Source: Branchiostoma floridae
Taxonomy: Eukaryota; Chordata; Leptocardii; Amphioxiformes; Branchiostomatidae
DNA: 64,000 bases
Assembly: GCF_000003815.2 (NCBI RefSeq)
Contig: NC_049980.1
Span: 23,659,932 to 23,723,931, forward strand
Direction: 5' to 3'
A program made the translations under genes and the position numbers. Below are positions 12,701 through 23,800 of this stretch, in pieces; within the stretch, counting starts at the first letter, position 1; every line of letters begins with the position of its first letter. Below the pieces are notes generated by a model, which was not told the DNA's origin, searched no databases, and saw only the letters and a program-made list of their open reading frames with translations.

Positions 12701-15700
12701 TTGTTCAAAATCATGCATTTTAAAGAAAGTTACTTATTCAATTGGACTTAAAACCTTTAAGTTGACTATTTATGACAAATTGACTGTAAGCACCCTGTCT
12801 TCAAGTAATTTTGGCTACTCATCAATAGATTTAAAAAAAATTTCATATACATCAGGATTTTGTATTGAACAATGTCTAATAACGTTATCTGAGTTGCTGG
12901 TCTTTCTTGTAGCTATAGTTGTGCTCAATGTTTCCTTATCCCTGACTTTCACAATGCTCTCACCATGCCTTAAATGCTTTGATAGATGCTCGTTCCACCA
13001 TTAAAATGTTTTCAATATACCTCTCTTTTCTGTTTCCCCCTCCTGTAGAATCATTTAAGAAAGTTGCAGGTAACGTGGAAAGTCATATCCTTAGTGTTAT
13101 GTCTGGTGATGGGGCAAGGGCTTAACATTACTAACACACGAATGCTATGCAGCATGTGAGGCACTGATCAGAAAGTGTTCCATAGGTTGGTGTCAGAGGA
13201 AATCTGTTTCGTTTGCATCAATCAAATCAAAATCGTAGCAGTAAAGACAGTGATTCTTCATACATACGTTAAAATGCTTTTTAAAAAATCTCCCTCAAAT
13301 GCTGGACTCTTATGAGGCATCTAAATAATTTGACACAACCTAATAGAATGCTTTGCGGTTTGTCCCTGAGCATGGCAGTGCAAGACTGCAACCTTGCATG
13401 AAGCTCCATCAGACTCCGTACATGTACATGTGGTGTTTCCTTCTGTTGGAGCAAGGATGAGCAGGAATGTCAGCTCTCATCATTCTGTCTGGTACCCAAT
13501 AAGTGCCACATGCATTAAAAAACACACGATGATCAGTTAAAATCTGCTAATGCAGTATCAGCAATTCCAGATGGAGTTGTACATACACGTTTCAGATACC
13601 CAGTTGTATGAGGCAGTCTTGTGAAAGCCTTGATGAAACTGTCTTTTAAATGTGGCCGTCTTAGGGTACCAGATGGAGTCATGTAAGTTGACAAATCCTG
13701 CTTTAACAATTTATTGCACTTCCACCACCAGCAATACTAACAAAATGTAACACTAATTCTAAAGCTGATACTGGAAGTAAAATCTTATAAATGTATCAAA
13801 TATTTATGACAAACACTTTGATGCTTTAGATTTGTGCCCTTGTCACAGTATAATGCACGATGTACATTGACATTCATGAATGAATCTCTATAGAGAAGTG
13901 ATCATTACGATGGATACTTTTTACCAGATTGTGAAAAGGAGTCACTGTCTGTGGTTAATTGATCAAGTTTTTGTAAATACAAAATGTACGTGTGCAGTTA
14001 AAGTGTGAAGTCTACAATGATCCAATTTGCAATACAATGTCATCAATCTTTTTCAAGACATGAAGTGCTCTCAATTCAATGTACATGTAATTTGCATTGA
14101 GAGCACTTACATTCACGACGACTTCGATTCTGTTTGTTGGAAATATTGTGAAATATGCTGATCAGAAACAGTCACTAATGGAATGAATGTTTACACAAGC
14201 CTCAGGTCAAGTTTTGAACAAGTGCAATGGCTTGATGATATCATATTACAGCTTGGCTGAATGATACACAATATACCATAATACAATGCCTCAAGTGACA
14301 ATAAGCATGGGTACAGTTGCATTTACTGACTAAAGAAAAGTAGTATGATCATGGTACATGTATGTACAAATGTATCAAATGGCTTGAATGAGAAAATCAT
14401 TTTGTATGGTATTTTTCATGTTCACAGGGGAAGCTGCTGACAGTCTTGCCAAAACACCAGTGAGTCTTGGGTTGTTTCTGTGTTTCTGTAGTCAGGACTA
14501 CTTAATTGTGTGTGTTTTAATTTGTGTGTGTTACTGTGTGTGTGTGCTGTTTGTGTGTGTGAGCATGGGTGTGTGTTCATATATGCGTGTCAAGTGCATT
14601 TGTGTGTTTGTGTAAACACGTGTCAGTATGTGTTTGCGTCTCTGTGTGAGTTTGTGTGTGTGTGTGTGTGTGTGTTAGGATGTGTGTGTGTTAGGGTATG
14701 TGCATGTGCATGTTTGCATGACTGTTTTTCTTGTACTAAGTATTTTCTGTCCAAGGTAGGTCAACACTGTTGTTTTGCTCCACCCCACAGATGGAAGTCG
14801 CAGTGCAGTACAAACAGTATGAGGTTCTGCAGCACCCTGTATTCCAGAAACTCATCTCTATGAAATGGAAAAGATTTGCAAGGTAATTTCTTTCATTTCA
14901 TGATTAAAAAAAGACTCAACAATGTGTACTTCTTTTTCAATCATTGACTTCATACGTACAAGTTAAAAATGTATGTCCCTTCAATAGTTTATTCTTTCCC
15001 TGACAGGAGAGGAGCCTGGTTATCCCTCTTCCTTAACTTCATCTTCATTGTGATGTGGACAACCCTGGCTGTGGCACCTGCGTGGAGGGTTAGGTTCACT
15101 TACACCTTCCCACAGGACTGGTGGAGAATCATTGTTTCTGTAAGTACCCTTATTTCTTGTTTTTTTTTTTAAATTAATTTTTATACTTAATGGTCACGTA
15201 GCAAGATCTGGAGGTCATTTCAAGGTGTGACCTGAAGGCCACTCCAAGGTTATGGGTTACTTTGGTACTGACATACATGTAGATTGAAGCTTATGGTATG
15301 TGATGTGAACATTGCTAAGCTACCAGTTGCCTCTTGTAGGACATACAATCATATAAATAGTCTGTTTTTTTTTCCTTTTAGTGTAAAGTTCATGAAATAA
15401 GTAGTTCTTTTGCAACTGCTAAAGGCTGGAAAGTCATGGAATATGTAATATACAAAACATCTAATCCTGAAATGTTTCTTATTGTTTGCTGGCAAATCCA
15501 GCCCATGTTCTTATAAATCTAGTTACTTTTAATTGCTCCTGTGAACCAGATTGGAGCAAGTTAGTCTTTGTTTAAAGGACCGGTGAGTATAGTATAGAAA
15601 CTGGAGCTTTATCTGAACTGTTACATTAGTTGTGCTAGTCAGATGAGTAAAAAAAGATGATATCATGACTCACCACACCACACCATTTCCCAAACTTTTG

Positions 15701-18700
15701 TCCAGAGCATAGCAGTGCTGCTGACATTTTACCATATCATTGTGGAACTGAAGGAGTTCTTTTCAGACAAGCAAAAGTTTCAGGTAAGTTCTATATCTAC
15801 ATGTATATGCCATCTGGAATATAGTAGAGTTTAGACTAAGTAGAAGAATGTTTGATATTTGTTTTCATGTAGTGATAGTAGAGTGGACAAAATTTGCACT
15901 ATGTGATATTTGATTTTTTAACTGTCATAGTGAATTTGATGTGGGGAAAAACATTACCTATGACCCACAAATATGTTTGATTCCTTAATGTACGGATAGG
16001 AAGTAGACTTCAGCCTTCAGCTCTTTCATTCCATTTCATGCCCATATTGTACATAATGTCATGGTCTGTTCCCTGTCGGTCCCCAGGCATGGCAAAAATG
16101 GCGAACAGAGGAGATCAGGAAAGACCTGACGTTCTGTCACCCGCGATGGCCTGAGGAGAGGGCTTTCCTTCTCAGGGAGATCGAGCAGATCCATGACCAG
16201 AAATCTTCCTATTTCTCGGATTTCTGGTAAATAAACCACCTTACAAATATTGTACATTAAAATATAGCTGAAGTACAGAAAGTAGTCTCATCAATGTAAT
16301 AGATTTTTTTGACTCCATGATTTTGCATTATTATTACAGTTCCTTCTGTACACTCTTGATTTATTGTGACAGTGTTCACTTCTAATTGTCATGTGGCGTT
16401 TTATTTACCTAAAACGTAATTTGTTTTGTACTTTGTTTGTGCTAGTTTAACTCTCAATTTAAGAATTGGACATTCTATTGTACATAATGCAATTTTTGAA
16501 GAATTGGAAGTTAGACTATTTGAGAGTCAAACTAGTTTCCCTTTTAGCTTGATATTTCTTGGATCGAGGCACAACATGTATGTTTCATGAGGTTGATAAC
16601 TGATGTAAAATGTTGTTTTTTCCCCATCAGGAATCTGTTTGACTGGACGCTGTACCTCCTCCTGCTGGTGTGTATAACAACGCACATCGTGGACGTGTTT
16701 GCTCACAGCGAGGAGCTGGCCAGGTGGCACATCAGGATATTTGCTCTCACCATCATCATCATGTGGCTTCGTCTCATGAAGAATGCTCGTGCTTTCAGGG
16801 CCATAGGTGAGATGCTAGGACAAGATGTATGCCAAGGCACATCAGTCCATCTCCTTGGTTATCAGACATTTTAAGTGGAAATGATGGATGAAAACAGTAT
16901 AGAAACAGAGGAGGGAAATCTTGATTCTAACAGGCAATGAAGCACATGGAATTGCATACTCCTTTCCAGTGGAGCATTATTTCCTTGAAACAGCAAATTC
17001 TGTAGCTGTAGCCTTAGATATGGTGCAGTATCTGTGTTTAGTTGTCTTGTGTTGATCAATTGAATGTGTTCCAGATTTCAAAAGCTGCTAAATTCTACAA
17101 CAAAGTATTGGTGTAATTTTTTTCAGGACCTTTCATCGTCATCCTGTCGCACATGTTCTATGACATCCTCAGGTTCGTCTACCTCTACCTGGAGTTCTAC
17201 ATTCCATTCGGTAACTATGGTTTCTGTGTTCTTGTGATTATGGAGATTGTATTTAATTCATTTTTGTCACATTTTTATGTTGCGAAAGGAGAAAAATGAG
17301 AAGCTTATATGAAGCCCTTTCCTCAAAGATACCTGGGATAATACAGCATACACTGTTTCAGGTTTATAGTACATGTAATACTACTATATGGCCTCCTTTG
17401 GTCAGTATTGACCATGATGGTAAAATCCTAATTGATATCCGCCCTACATCATCGACTGTGGTTAAACAGTCCTATACGAGAATGAAAGTCTCTGCCACAT
17501 AGGGCACATCTGTAAGCTGACTCAGGTCGGTTGCAGAGCTCTTTTTGCAGGATCTGCTTGTAATAATTGTTGTGAAATGCCTGGTGTTTTCCCCAGCCTG
17601 TGCCTTCTGGATGCTGTTTGGAGGCAGAGGTGTGACAGGGTTCCTGAATGTCCCCACTATGCTGTACACCATGTTCCGCCTCACCCTGGTGGATGAGTAT
17701 GACTATGATGTGAGTATCTCATGCTACAATGCACAATCACATACATTTTTGTACATGTAAGGCTTAGTTCACATTTCCAAACTGGGGCCTGGCCGGGCAG
17801 CTTTCGGGAGCGAAAAGAATGATATGAATGCACCAAAATGCACAAAATGTCAAAATAAGAGTCATGGGCATAATTTGTGAATATTTCTAAGTATACATTG
17901 TGATTTTTCGTTTCTTAAAGCATCCCGATCGGGCCCCGGCTTCAAAATGTGACCTAAGCCTAACAGGGTGGATAAGGGACAGTTTGAGAGGGATAAATAC
18001 GGGAATGGAAGAGGATGATAACTTGTTTCGAGTGAAAAATGTACTGTTTGGCTGAATTACATTTTATGTTGTCCAGGTCAATGAACACTTATGCAGTTTT
18101 TGAACAAATTAAATTAGTTTTTAACATTTGTGAATCATATGATCAGGTGTATAGTAACAAACTGTAAAAGCCATAATGCTTTCGTAGTGTTTCTATCAGG
18201 TGTTTGAGATATGTATGTAACCATTACGCCAAAAAGTAGTTACTCAAGCAACTGGATATGGTTTTTGAAACGGTCAGGTGTTTCAACTACTATCCAGTAG
18301 TTTTCGTCAGTGACTCTGAAGAGATCTTGGTGGAGAGATACAAGATACAAGATACAAGATGACTTTATTGGTGTTTCCACTGAATTAAAACCAATTTACA
18401 ATATTTAAAACATCTTTGCTATAACAGGTGCATATCATGTTTTACATATTTAAACATGAGAGGGTTTATATATCCTAGCTGTGAATTGATATGTAAAAGG
18501 AATCTAGATGAAGAACACTCAGGTTTATCCTAACCATGAAACAAGATGTAAAAATGGGCGGAAGACAAACGTCTGACTGTTTCCAAAACAATATCCAGTT
18601 TGGGTAACTACTTTTTGGCATATCCTTTTACCTGGATGTCTAACCTACATCAATGCATGTAACCATTACATCTGGTGTTACCATTATGCTGAAATGTGCA

Positions 18701-21700
18701 CTTGTTTGCAGGGCCTACATGCAGAAGATCCGATCTTTGCAGACCTGCTGCTTGCCATGTTCTTCTTTGTCTCTGCAATCCTGTGTATCAATCTCTTCAT
18801 CGCACTTTTGTCAGACACATTCCAAAGGTGAGTAAAAATCTTGGTAGTTACTTAATGGTTAGACCTTTATTATACATTCATGCTTCGACAGGCTAGGTAC
18901 AGTTTATTAATAAGTATGATGTAACAAACATATATAGGAAAGTAGAAGCAACAATACATGAGTTTAGTCAGTCAGTAAACATGAGTTAACTAATAGTATA
19001 CAAAGGTGTTGTACTAAACTGATAAGTCAATATAATACATGTAATGTTATGTGCTTTATGTCTTTTTTCCACAGGGTTTATGACAATGCAGTGTCCAATG
19101 CCATCATGCAGCAGGCACAGACGATCCTCGGTCTGGAGGCTAGCATGTCAAAGAAGAAGCGGGAGAAGTTCAAGGCCATGATCCATTCCCAGTGTGCCCC
19201 TCTCCCCGAGTACTACGACGATGACATGACGTCTGCAGAAGGGGACGACTTGCAAAAGATCACATTCCAGATAATGGTTGGTAACATCTACCAAGTGAAC
19301 ATAATTCCACCAGGGTACATAATTCTGCCACCCTGAAAACATCCAAACAGATCTCCAACCCAACACCCCCAGTATGATGCACACCTGAGTATGATCCTAA
19401 CTTTGCTTACCTAAGGGGTAATGCACTAAAGATCTCTCAAAACCCACTGTTTTTCATTCAAAGTGATGGATTTATGTAACCAGGTGGGTTAATATTAATG
19501 GTGGTTATGGTAACTGTTGACAGAACCCACACTCTACATGTAGCTGCAATGATCTTTTTCAAAGCAAGATATTCATCTGAATGAGACTTGCAGAAAGATC
19601 TAATAATTCATTTGTCAGAAAATTGTGACGGAGGTTTGAAAAATGTCAATGACATGTAGCCCAACTAAGTAAAATGAATTGTATTAATTTTGTATTCCAG
19701 GAAGAGGTTGAACAAATGCATGAGATGATGCGGATGATGTACAAGCCGGGGGTAAGTTCTTGGTTCTTTGATCTTCCGTACAAATAAATGAGCAGCTCTG
19801 GAACTGTGGAAATTCAGACAACCATTATGACTTATCAAGAGTATAAATAATCACAGTTGCCTAATGGAAAGCCCCAGCCTGTAAACAGAGGAGTTAAAGG
19901 TGTATTTCACTCTTTCAAACAAATACTTATCAGTATACATGGTAACCTTCTGTCAGAAGCTACCAGACAAATAATGTATGTCATCATGCCATGATTCCTT
20001 ACCCTGCCACCATGACTTATCCACCTGTTCTGTCTGCCTTCATTGTGCTGCTCAGAATGTTCTAGTTATGCAACATCCTCACCGAGTATTAGTAAGTACT
20101 CTGTGTAACTTTGAAGCATTGTGGACATGGCATGCATTATGAAAAAAAGATAATCTTTACAATGTACTCATAAGTTTAATATCCAGATACAAAATCTTTA
20201 ACTGTATTGCGTTTAGTTATTGGTCAGTAATACACTACTTGTAGATCACAAAAGATAAAGCCACTTATCATGAATGTAGAATTTTTGCACATGCACAAAT
20301 GAACTACAGTACATTGAAACACTAAAAAAAGGAAATTCAAAGTATTTTTAATTAATCATCAATATTTTTGTAGTCATTCAGGTTCTTATCTACTTATCAT
20401 TTGTTACAAAGCCTACCCATAAAGGAAATGAGGTTTGTCAATTCTATCATGATTATGACACACAATGCAAACACCATTATGATAGTTTTTTTCAAAGATG
20501 GAGCATTCTAAAGAAGATGGAAAAAGTCACAGAGATAAAAATAGGAGCACCTTGTGCCTGAAATGCTTGAACTTAATAAATGAATAAATAAATAAAGAAA
20601 AAAAACTTTGAGTTTATCAAAGTCCTATGTTAAAGGATGAATAAACCGTCTGTAGAATAGTACCTGGTCCATTATGTGTTCCCTATCATTTATCTAAAGC
20701 ACAATATTTTCCATTCAGGATGAGGGCACTTCCTCTGACCAGCCTAGACCTATCAGACCAGTCTATCCTGCTAGTACTGACAGTGGGCTGAGTGACAGCC
20801 ATCGATCATCAGGTCAGTACTACATGTGACTAATTTGACATGTAACTCTATGTAATATTTTGGGTAAACATGTAATATATTATTATGTATTTCATCAAGT
20901 ATTGAGCTGTGTGGATCATACATACATACATACTGTACTCGTACATGGCCCCTGTTTTACATAAGCTTGTCTATGTCAATGTTCAATTGTACTCACAAGT
21001 CGCTAATCAAACCCAATATTTTTATTACAATACCAGACAGCGTAAGAGTAGCCATCCATGGTAAGATTTGCCCTTCCAGTATTTAGTTTCCTCCCCTTTC
21101 AAGCCCTGTCCAATGATTACAGATCACAGTTTTGATTTCTACTGGTAGATGCACTGAAATGCATTATGTACCATACTGTTCTGAATGAGTTGAGGGGACA
21201 GCATCATCTTAGTCATCAACACCAGCTACACAGTGTCACGTATATGCTTCCACATCATGGAAGACCCTTATCTCCACATCAGCTTTTATTTTTTTTCCAC
21301 GTTGTAACTGTTTTTTAGGTACTTTTGCTTGGATTTTTGTATTACTGAGCAAAGAAACCATTTCAGGAATTCATTGTTCTGTGCTGCACTTTTCGCAAAT
21401 TCTTTTCATCCGTCACTGCTGCTGTGTGCTGTAATGACCAAAAGAGAGCTGCATTACAAAACACGATATCTCAAAAATGACTATCTTTATGAAATGCCTA
21501 CATGACACATACAGCATATGAAGGGGTGCATGAGTACCAATAATTGAATGCATCATTATCAGGGCTGTTTCCAGTACATGTCCCTCCATCCTGGGATGGA
21601 AATTTGCTTATTAGGACAGACAAAAATTTCACCCCAGGTGTTCTATAAAAAAAGTCTGAACTTCTTGATGTATAATTGATGGTTGATTTTTCATAAGGTG

Positions 21701-23800
21701 AAAATGACAGATTTAAAAACAAACGTTGATAACATGGACTCGTAAACAGGTTGGCACAGAAGAAAATTAAAGCTGTATACAGCCCTGATTGTTATGGTTT
21801 CAGTACATAAAGGTTTATTTTAGCATGGTCAAAGATGAGATGAAACCCAACCTTTACCCTCTGCAGGTGCAATGGTGTCCCAGGTGCAGGAAGAAGTGAA
21901 GACCCTGCGAGATGAAATCAGCAACCTGCGGCTGCGGCAGGACGAGATGTTTGATCGCATGCGCCATGACAACAGCTCCATGAAGCGCTTCCTGCAGCAC
22001 TTGATTGACATTCAGTCTCAGGGAGGTAAGGATGCAGTCAGTACGATTATCAAAAGCTAACTTAAGGGTTCTGCAGATGGACATATCACAAGAAACCCAG
22101 GAGTAACAAGAAATGATGTCCAAGGCTTGCTAGTTTCTCTATATCTGTTGCTTATTACTTTTTTTAGTACATGTTTCAAGGAGGAAATACTGTTATCACA
22201 GTGTTTTGACAGCTACACAGAACCTTTTAATTTCTAATTGGCGGATGTATCTGGGTATGAAGTTTGAAGAGTCTCCATTTTACAGAAGAATGTTTGTATC
22301 CAGCTGTTGATCGCTTTACTGTTGCTTCACTCATAGGTTTCCAGCCGAGAGGAGGGGGTGAGAGCAGCATGGGGGTACGGGGCCCCAGCAGACTGGAGCC
22401 GCTGTCTGTGGGCGACCACGGCAGGGGGGACAGGATGAGGGGGTCACCCAGAAGCTCACCTCTAGCAAGAGAAGTCAGGTATGTCATAGGTCGCAACTTT
22501 TGTCTTCCAGTAGGCAAATACACCGGAAAGTTAGTTACTATTGGAAGATACTATTTGTCTGAGAACCCCATGGATGGAACAAGACGGCAAACTGCAAAGA
22601 AAGTTTAAACATTATTGTTTGTTTTATTAAAACTTAAACTTTTGGAGCAAAATGCAATCATCTAATCAGGTCCCGGGTTCAAATCCCGTTATTAGGGTTT
22701 TCTTTAGGTAAGCTTGATGTTTCTGACTTAAGAAGAACAGGTGTGGCTACAGTAAAGAATCAATACATTGCCTAGAAGTGGTCCATGTGGCTTTGCGCTG
22801 AACAAATTCTTTAAACTTAAAGAAAACGGTCATGATGAGGATTTCCAAAAAGTACTTATTATAACCTGACCATCTGTTTTTTCCGTGCCAGGGATGACAG
22901 TCCGTTTGGTGTCCGTGACAGAGATGTGGAGAAGGGCCTGCCAGAGTCTCGCCAGTCTCACAGAACCTCCAGCAGGCAGAGGAGGGAACAGGAATTAGAG
23001 AGGTAAGTTCCTTTCATCTGATGTTCACTGAAAAAAAATTGTAAAGTACCATGTAGGTGGTAGTCTTCCAATAAAAGACTTTGAAGATCATTAAGAGAGT
23101 TAACATAGACATCTGTTGGACTAATTGTTGATATACAGATAATGTTTGTTAACTGCATAAAAATTTTCATGGTCACCAAATAGATATCATGGCACCTGTT
23201 TGTCACAAAAAGATAGGGTGAATTTTGCTGCGTGATGATGTAATGTTAGCACTACGACTAAAAGAGATTCTTGTGCAATAGCTACCTACCTACCTACCTG
23301 ATCCCTGAAGCTGAATTGGTCATCAGCGGGACAGGGTTACCAATATTCATTATTCAAAATTCAATATTCAATAATCATGTTTCCATTCTTCCTTCCACCA
23401 TCACTTGTCATGAAGGCGTGACCTGTCTGACACACCGTCCAATGACGTGTCTCCTGGCTCCGATGACGGTCCTGATGGTGACATGCATGCTCACATGGCA
23501 GGAGGGGACGCATGGCAACCTCCACAGGACGTGAGGATAAAGTCAACTGTTAGGGTAAGGACATCGTGATAACCACATTTTGTACCTGACCTTGTCTCAA
23601 GGTCGTTGATATGCCATCACAGAGTAGGACTTGAAGAGTGTTGTATTTTCAAAATCATGATTTAGGTCTGGGTTGATAACAGCTACATTGTACATTGTTG
23701 TATATTATATTAAACATTCTCAAGTGTGCATACTTTCTGTCATTTGCTAAATATGCCTGTCTATGTTGTACAGGGCTCATCAGGAACTAGCCATGCGTGA
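3766..23800 (+). CDS. Ankyrin-repeat TRP-family cation channel (TRPA/TRPV-like)
   Basis: Predicted coding exons: 3766-3921, 5592-5801, 7012-7123, 9604-9703, 10127-10313, 10785-10935, 11250-11414, 11772-11881, 12117-12207, 14428-14459, 14791-14882, 15007-15139, 15706-15783, 16087-16226, 16631-16806, 17127-17210, 17597-17709, 18712-18827, 19075-19276, 19701-19751, 20719-20812, 21867-22025, 22337-22478, 22892-23002, 23416-23554, 23774-23800. Every intron is GT-AG and every phase matches, giving 3171 nt (1056 residues plus TGA). The start is the first in-frame ATG; the N-terminus begins MRSYDDQDDRKMKKRRKK. Order: basic/acidic N-terminus, four clear ankyrin repeats and a degenerate fifth (246-404), pre-S1 segment (TPMEVAVQYKQYEVLQH), six TM segments with a pore loop (471-742), post-S6 segment, coiled coil (868-912), polar Gly/Ser/Arg tail. 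It should be a plasma-membrane, Ca2+-permeable sensory or signalling cation channel. The ankyrin-to-S1 linker resembles both TRPA and TRPV; the subfamily is not resolved by eye. The junction GTTGGT after 19276 is a weak donor. Intron 2 holds an assembly gap. Confidence 0.85.
6684..6961. mobile_element. Inverted-terminal element with 13-bp duplication, interrupted by gap
   Basis: The 13-mer GGATCCACTTATG occurs at 6684-6696 and again at 6949-6961, the pattern of a target-site duplication. Inside it the left end reads gtaggttagacatccagg...accaaaaagtagtt, and the right end is the inverse, ccagttgcttgagtaactactttttggt. The left end carries about 40 bp beyond the inverted repeat. The 100-N gap lies within the element. 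The same ends are found at 18228-18656. Terminal inverted repeats with a one-sided tail and a variable-length duplication recall Penelope-like retroelements; that assignment is inference. Confidence 0.6.
6762..6861. other. Assembly gap (100 N)
   Basis: Exactly 100 N, the usual placeholder for a gap of unknown size. It falls within a repetitive element in intron 2 of the TRP-like gene, so the missing sequence is probably the interior of that element rather than coding exon, though a small exon cannot be excluded. Confidence 0.95.
8582..8608 (+). CDS. Candidate alternative 27-nt micro-exon (TRP-like gene)
   Basis: A stretch flanked by ctgcag| and |gtgggt lies in the intron after exon 3. Entry and exit are both phase 1, so including it keeps the frame and adds nine residues (VYRHIKPKT). 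The inserted peptide resembles the start of the next constitutive exon (VYAVKKKPE), which suggests it arose from a partial exon duplication. A pyrimidine-rich tract (cccctgtctgcacttccctgcag) precedes it. Not proven without transcripts. Confidence 0.5.
10127..12207 (+). other. Ankyrin-repeat exons of the TRP-like channel
   Basis: Five exons encode residues about 193-427. Canonical ankyrin signatures are visible: YGQSVLHEVARAWHIDVAKF (~248), YGRTALHVAAAVNYPEMVEF (~281), TPVHFAARNDAVMSLKMLI (~317) and KGRTPLHLAAELDRSETARY (~348). A degenerate fifth (GQACITHMITKMPPVAKEAL) follows. Only four or five repeats are present, fewer than the ~16 of vertebrate TRPA1 and nearer the ~6 of TRPV proteins. Such repeats usually bind cytosolic partners or ligands and couple to gating through the pre-S1 segment. 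Confidence 0.85.
13049..13069 (+). CDS. Candidate alternative 21-nt micro-exon (TRP-like gene)
   Basis: Flanked by a strong pyrimidine tract plus tag| (tttccccctcctgtag) and by |gtaacg. Phase 1 to phase 1, so inclusion inserts seven residues (ESFKKVA) between the ankyrin region and the short exon that leads into the pre-S1 segment. It lies in an otherwise unexplained 2.2-kb intron (12208-14427). Confidence 0.5.
14510..14720 (+). repeat. Imperfect (TG)n microsatellite
   Basis: A run of tgtgtgtg with interruptions over about 200 bp in the intron between exons 10 and 11 of the channel gene. Open frames across it are low-complexity Cys/Val artefacts. Confidence 0.9.
14791..18827 (+). other. Transmembrane S1-S6 and pore exons of the TRP-like channel
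   Basis: Eight exons encode the channel core. S1 (~471-494) reads GAWLSLFLNFIFIVMWTTLA. S2 (~507-532) contains IAVLLTFYHIIVELKEFF. S3 (~586-608) begins WNLFDWTLYLLLLVCITTH. S4 (~617-641) reads WHIRIFALTIIIMWLRLMKN and is followed directly by the S4-S5 linker. S5 (~645-682) reads ILSHMFYDILRFVYLYLEFY. The pore helix is VPTMLYTMFRLTLVDEYDYD. S6 (~719-742) contains FFFVSAILCINLFIALLSDT; the NLFIALLSDTF end is typical of TRP/PKD-type S6. The putative filter VDEYDYD (704-710) is strongly acidic and lacks the usual GD or GMGD motif. Confidence 0.85.
18215..18669. mobile_element. Second copy of the 13-bp-duplication element, with nested tail
   Basis: ATGTAACCATTAC is present at 18215-18227 and 18657-18669, a perfect 13-bp flanking duplication. 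The element between them starts gccaaaaagtagttactcaag and ends in the inverse (gggtaactactttttggc), followed by about 45 bp of one-sided tail (cctggatgtctaacctacatc). This is the mirror orientation of the copy at 6684-6961. Near 18340, three GATACAA units followed by a cttTATTggt segment look like the 3' tail of a small non-LTR element on the minus strand, nested inside. It lies in the intron before the S6 exon. Confidence 0.7.
20056..20091 (+). CDS. Candidate alternative 36-nt micro-exon (TRP-like gene)
   Basis: Flanked by ctgctcag| and |gtaagt, a consensus donor. Phase 0 to phase 0, adding twelve residues (NVLVMQHPHRVL) directly after the Met-rich segment that ends exon 20. The open frame, consensus sites and exact frame conservation argue for a cassette exon in the cytoplasmic C-terminus. 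Confidence 0.55.
21037..21060 (+). CDS. Candidate alternative 24-nt micro-exon (TRP-like gene)
   Basis: Flanked by ataccag| and |gtaaga. Phase 1 to phase 1, adding eight residues (DSVRVAIH) just before the coiled-coil exon. It is short enough that splice-enhancer control would be expected if it is used. Confidence 0.5.
21867..22025 (+). other. C-terminal coiled-coil exon of the TRP-like channel
   Basis: Encodes residues 865-917 with an uninterrupted heptad-like pattern (VQEEVKTLRDEISNLRLRQD, continuing to about SMKRFLQHLI). A coiled coil after S6 is a common tetramerisation device in several TRP subfamilies. The following exons encode a polar, Gly/Pro/Arg-rich, probably disordered tail that ends GSSGTSHA before TGA at 23798-23800. 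Confidence 0.75.

Noticed and set aside
14388-14863. Cys/Val-rich open frames of 75 and 117 codons
   Set aside because: Produced by the TG microsatellite. Only 14428-14459 and 14791-14882 within this span are real exon sequence, and those read in different frames or contexts.
22660-22710. tRNA-like B box (gggttcaaatccc)
   Set aside because: The T-arm-like sequence is present, but no matching A box, anticodon arm or acceptor stem can be built around it. It lies in an intron and is probably a SINE or tRNA relic or chance.
3766-23800. Naming the channel TRPA1 or a specific TRPV
   Set aside because: Too few ankyrin repeats for TRPA1 and no TRPV-type filter. A phylogeny is needed, so only the family is given.
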